From Lachnospiraceae bacterium (GTDB lineage Bacteria > Bacillota > Clostridia > Lachnospirales > Lachnospiraceae), in NCBI GenBank assembly GCA_022798035.1, contig JAAWLS010000115.1, forward strand, positions 1 to 7,233: 7,233 nucleotides of DNA. Reading direction: 5' to 3'. Shown piece by piece: positions 5,033 to 7,233 of the stretch; positions within the stretch are counted from its first letter, which is position 1, and each line of letters starts with the position of its first letter. Both the position numbers and the translations under genes were made by a program. The notes under the pieces were generated by a model, which did no database searches, was not told the origin of the DNA, and saw only the letters and a program-made list of their open reading frames with translations.

Positions 5033-5921
5033 TGTTTTTCACCTTCTTCTTTCTCTCCTGGGCTGCAATCAGAATCAGCAGAAATAACAGGGAAGTCACA
5101 AGTTTCAAATCCTTTGACTGGAGATTAATCACCTTCATATAGCGAAGCGCCAGCGCCACGCACGCCTTATAGAGAACAGAGCCAATCACTACACTGGACG
5201 TCACCCGCAGCAAAGCTGCTTTTTTCAGAAGGCTGGTTCCAATAATCACACTTGCCAAACCTATCACCACCGTTCCGGTTCCCATGGAAATGTCAAAAAA
5301 ACGCTGCTGCTGTGCAAAAAGACATCCGCTCAAAGCCACCAGGCCGTTTGCAATGGCAAGGCCAATGATTTTTATTATCCCTCTGTCTACACCCATGGAC
5401 GTAACCAGCGTATCATTATCGCCCACTGCCCGCAGCAGATAACCGGAACGCGTGCTCAGATACCAGTCCAGAAGGTATTTGAGCAACACCACAATCACGG
5501 CAATCACAAGCAGCGTGCCGAAAGGCTCCAACGCACCTTTCAGAAAACGTTCTGTCCAGTTATTTTCAAATATTGTCGCCTTGTTGTACAGAGGAACATT
5601 TGCTTTTCCTGTAATTCTCAAATTTACAGTATACAATGCCGTCATCATTATGATTCCAGAAAGTAAATCACGTACCTTTAATTTCACGTGAATGATTCCC
5701 GTCAAAATCCCTGCCGCAGTTCCCGCCAAAAAGCTGGCAGCGAGAGTCAAAAAGGGAGAAACTTCATCGGTAATCATTACTGCTGCGATGGCAGCCCCCA
5801 TGGGGAAACTGCCATCCACTGTCAAATCTGGAAAATCCAGAATTTTATACGTAATGTACACACCTAACGCCATCACTCCGTATATCAGTCCCTGTTCTAA
5901 AACGCTTAATATCAATGCCAT
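5025..5921 (-). CDS. ABC transporter permease (TrpY-like, BPD_transp_2/LivH-type)
   Basis: This is a 298-residue integral membrane protein with about eight hydrophobic segments and a basic C-terminal tail (QERKKKVKNNA). It forms the channel of the importer. The family signature LDFPDLTVDGSFPMGAA (28-44) is clear, and the conserved cytoplasmic stretch LLRAVGDNDTLVTSMGVDR (162-180) is the expected ATPase contact region. The fold belongs with branched-chain amino-acid permeases (LivH/LivM), in the subfamily paired with ABC_sub_bind lipoproteins (COG4120). The start ATG at 5919-5921 has GGAG at 5931-5934. It begins 21 nt after the substrate-binding gene and overlaps the ATPase gene by 8 nt, so the three are one operon. 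The substrate cannot be read from this subunit. Confidence 0.94.
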   Translation of the reverse strand: MALILSVLEQGLIYGVMALGVYITYKILDFPDLTVDGSFPMGAAIAAVMITDEVSPFLTLAASFLAGTAAGILTGIIHVKLKVRDLLSGIIMMTALYTVNLRITGKANVPLYNKATIFENNWTERFLKGALEPFGTLLVIAVIVVLLKYLLDWYLSTRSGYLLRAVGDNDTLVTSMGVDRGIIKIIGLAIANGLVALSGCLFAQQQRFFDISMGTGTVVIGLASVIIGTSLLKKAALLRVTSSVVIGSVLYKACVALALRYMKVINLQSKDLKLVTSLLFLLILIAAQERKKKVKNNA

Positions 5922-5942
5922 GTGTCATCACTCCATCTATTT

Positions 5943-6968
5943 TTACTCTGTTATAATTTCTGTAAAAGTCTCCGCCGCTTCCTTGATATCATCCTGGTTC
6001 AGTTTTAATCCTATCTTATCAACCGCAGCAATATTCACATAAAGCTCTGCCTCTGTGGCGGAAATAAAAGGTGTTTCCTGCGCTTTTGCTTCTCCTTTTA
6101 AAATTTTTGCCGCCATCACGCCGGTCTGTCTGCCCAGCTCCACATATTCAATTCCCATGGAAGCCACGCAGCCTGCTTTCACCTGCTCAATCTCACTTCC
6201 AAACACTGGAATTCCAGCCTCATCTGCAATGGCAAGTACCGTCTGCAGCGCATCCACCACCGTATTGTCTGTCAAATTTGTGATGCAGTCTACTTTTTGC
6301 ACCAAATCTGCCGCTGCCATTTCCACCTCGGAAGGTGCCGTGATTCCAGAATCCACAATTTCAAATCCATATACCCCTGCCAGCTCCTTATAAGAGGCTA
6401 TCGTACTGATGGAATTTGCCTCGCTGGTTGTATAAATAATTCCGATTTTTTCAGCTTCTGGCAGAATTTTCCGAATCATTTCAAGCTGCGCCTTTACGGG
6501 AAGAACATCGGAAGAACCTGTGATATTCCCCACTGAATTTCCATCCTTATCTGCAAGTCCTGCTTCTGCCGGGTCAGACACTGCCGTATACACCACTGGT
6601 ATATCTGTTTCCATACATGCATTGTATGCGCTCATAGCGCAGGGTGTTGCAATGGCGCACACCAAATCTACTTTTTGAGAGACAAATCCCTCTGCGATGG
6701 TACTTGCTGTTCCTGTATCTGTCTGGGCATTGTCATAAATTATTTTTAAATTCTTTCCTTCTACAATTCCTTCCTCTTCCAATCCTTTCAAAAATCCTTC
6801 CCGGCAGTTATCCAGGGAACCGTGCTCTGCGAACTGAGAAATTCCAATGGTGTAAGATGCGTCGTTTCTGTCTGCGCCTGTCTCTTTTGTCTCTTCTTTT
6901 CCACAGCCTGTGAAAGATGCTGCGGCCATTGTCAATACTGTTAAAATTGTAATTGTTCTTTTCTTCAT
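5943..6968 (-). CDS. ABC transporter substrate-binding lipoprotein (ABC_sub_bind, TrpX-like)
   Basis: This is a 341-residue lipoprotein: MKKRTITILTVLTM starts the signal peptide and SFTGC provides the lipobox, with C22 as the lipidated residue, followed by a charged KEETKETG linker. The mature part shows hallmarks of the PF04392/COG2984 family: IGISQFAEHGSLD near the start (43-55), a GFLKGLEEEG segment, YDNAQTDTG, the AIATPCAMSA stretch, and PVVYTAVSDPAEAGL. It would capture the ligand at the outer face and deliver it to the permease. Characterised relatives (streptococcal TrpX-type proteins, and T-box-linked TrpXYZ systems) handle aromatic amino acids. I see no T-box here, so the substrate is only a guess. 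The start ATG (6966-6968) has GAGG at 6977-6980. First gene of the operon. Confidence 0.94.
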   Translation of the reverse strand: MKKRTITILTVLTMAAASFTGCGKEETKETGADRNDASYTIGISQFAEHGSLDNCREGFLKGLEEEGIVEGKNLKIIYDNAQTDTGTASTIAEGFVSQKVDLVCAIATPCAMSAYNACMETDIPVVYTAVSDPAEAGLADKDGNSVGNITGSSDVLPVKAQLEMIRKILPEAEKIGIIYTTSEANSISTIASYKELAGVYGFEIVDSGITAPSEVEMAAADLVQKVDCITNLTDNTVVDALQTVLAIADEAGIPVFGSEIEQVKAGCVASMGIEYVELGRQTGVMAAKILKGEAKAQETPFISATEAELYVNIAAVDKIGLKLNQDDIKEAAETFTEIITE

Positions 6969-6986
6969 ATCCTTTTCCTCTTTTCT

Positions 6987-7015
6987 TTTATAATCTTAGA
7001 AAAACAGATGAACAA
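6987..7015 (-). promoter_or_regulatory. Candidate promoter of the ABC operon
   Basis: On the minus strand, TTGTTC (-35, 7010-7015) and TATAAA (-10, 6987-6992) are exactly 17 nt apart. The inferred start leaves only about 12 nt before the start codon, enough for the GAGG ribosome site at 6977-6980 but leaving no room for a riboswitch. A promoter further upstream is not excluded. Confidence 0.5.
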
Positions 7016-7016
7016 A

Positions 7017-7030
7017 GCAGACTAGTCCGC
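7017..7030 (-). promoter_or_regulatory. Near-palindrome beside the -35 box; candidate operator of the ABC operon
   Basis: GCAGACTAGTCCGC is a 14-bp dyad centred on CTAG with a single mismatched pair, ending 2 bp upstream of the candidate -35 box. This is a normal place for an activator or repressor site. The protein that would bind it is unknown; the assignment is inferred. Confidence 0.35.
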
Positions 7031-7097
7031 ATCCTCTCTCTAAACTCCTCATACACGAATCCTCTTTTTCGCTGAGGCAGAGCATGTTTTTATCTCA

Positions 7098-7130
7098 AGA
7101 AAAACAATTTCACATTTCCCTAGTTTTTCT
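7098..7130 (-). repeat. 8-bp inverted repeat upstream of the ABC operon
   Basis: AGAAAAAC (7098-7105) and GTTTTTCT (7123-7130) are perfect inverted copies separated by 17 nt. The AT-rich sequence makes chance plausible. It could be part of the upstream gene's 3' region or a regulator site. Confidence 0.35.
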
Positions 7131-7142
7131 ATAAGACAAGAA

Positions 7143-7165
7143 AGAATCCTGCTTTGCAGGATTCT
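7143..7165 (-). terminator. Probable intrinsic terminator of a gene beyond the right edge
   Basis: AGAATCCTGC (7143-7152) and GCAGGATTCT (7156-7165) form a perfect 10-bp stem with a 3-nt loop. On the minus strand it is followed by TTCTTGTCTT, a broken T-rich tract. It would end transcription coming from the right and insulate the ABC operon. Confidence 0.6.
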
Positions 7166-7210
7166 CCGCCTGCGGCGGGTCGCTTTGCGACAGATTTCAT
7201 ATCCGCCGCA
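7166..7210. repeat. Nested GC-rich palindrome cluster (REP-like candidate)
   Basis: TGCGGCGG (7171-7178) and CCGCCGCA (7203-7210) form a perfect 8-bp outer stem that encloses GTCGC/GCGAC (7179-7183 with 7187-7191, TTT loop). CCGCC (7166-7170) can alternatively pair with GGCGG (7174-7178). With the adjacent terminator this makes a compact block of palindromes that is more GC-rich than the AT-rich sequence on either side. The palindromes are seen directly; that it is a dispersed repeat is inference. Confidence 0.55.
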
Positions 7211-7233
7211 GTGCGATAAGAGCTTTTTTATTC
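7197..7233 (-). CDS. Possible last codons of an upstream gene (partial)
   Basis: From the right edge one minus-strand frame reads NKKALIALRRI and stops at TGA (7197-7199), just before the terminator-like palindromes. This would suit the 3' end of an upstream gene. Eleven codons are too few to establish coding, and another frame is also open here, so this is only a possibility. Confidence 0.15.
   Translation of the reverse strand, partial: NKKALIALRRI

Noticed and set aside
6969..7140. T-box riboswitch upstream of the ABC operon
   Set aside because: Looked for because related operons carry one. The conserved T-box core is not present on the minus strand and no antiterminator arrangement is visible.
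1..7233. tRNA, rRNA, CRISPR array or insertion sequence
   Set aside because: I saw no cloverleaf-like sequence, no spaced direct repeats, and no transposase gene or terminal repeats bounding a gene.

Overview
The window looks like a chromosomal segment of a low-to-moderate-GC Firmicute, most likely Clostridia of the Lachnospiraceae type. The reasons are strong AGGAGG-type ribosome binding sites, AT-rich intergenic regions with sigma-A-like promoters, a Clostridia-style Mrp protein with an N-terminal cysteine cluster, secreted Ig-like (Big_2) proteins, and an ABC transporter of the three-gene TrpXYZ type. The taxon is inferred from style; there is no rRNA or other marker. Every gene I can support is on the minus strand, so the window reads from high to low coordinates. 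The plus-strand open frames all look like shadows.

Layout from right (upstream) to left (downstream). 7143-7210 is a dense cluster of nested GC-rich palindromes that includes a plausible minus-strand terminator for a gene beyond the right edge. 4259-6968 is a compact operon: a lipoprotein substrate-binding protein, then a membrane permease, then an ATPase that overlaps the permease by 8 nt. Together they form an importer of the ABC_sub_bind/TrpX class, probably for aromatic or other hydrophobic amino acids. Nested dyads follow the operon at 4179-4256. 3018-4025 encodes a secreted protein of four Ig-like domains with an exact 75-residue period. It has its own promoter (4124-4152) and a switch-like dyad at the start of its transcript.

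1854-2702 encodes Mrp/ApbC, a P-loop Fe-S carrier ATPase. Its leader is rich in GCGC dyads, and a strong intrinsic terminator follows the gene (1761-1802). After that terminator a new unit starts: a promoter (1704-1732), a leader of about 160 nt with three consecutive stem-loops, a 55-residue hydrophobic pilin-like protein (1369-1536), a stem-loop, a CpaF/TadA-type secretion ATPase (188-1270), and the first 46 codons of a further gene running off the left edge, possibly a TadB-like membrane platform protein. I read this as the head of a divergent Tad/Flp-type pilus or secretion locus, with most of it outside the window.

The best targets for follow-up are the small pilin-like gene and its structured leader, the palindrome cluster at 7143-7210, and the regulatory dyads in front of the ABC operon and the Ig-like gene.
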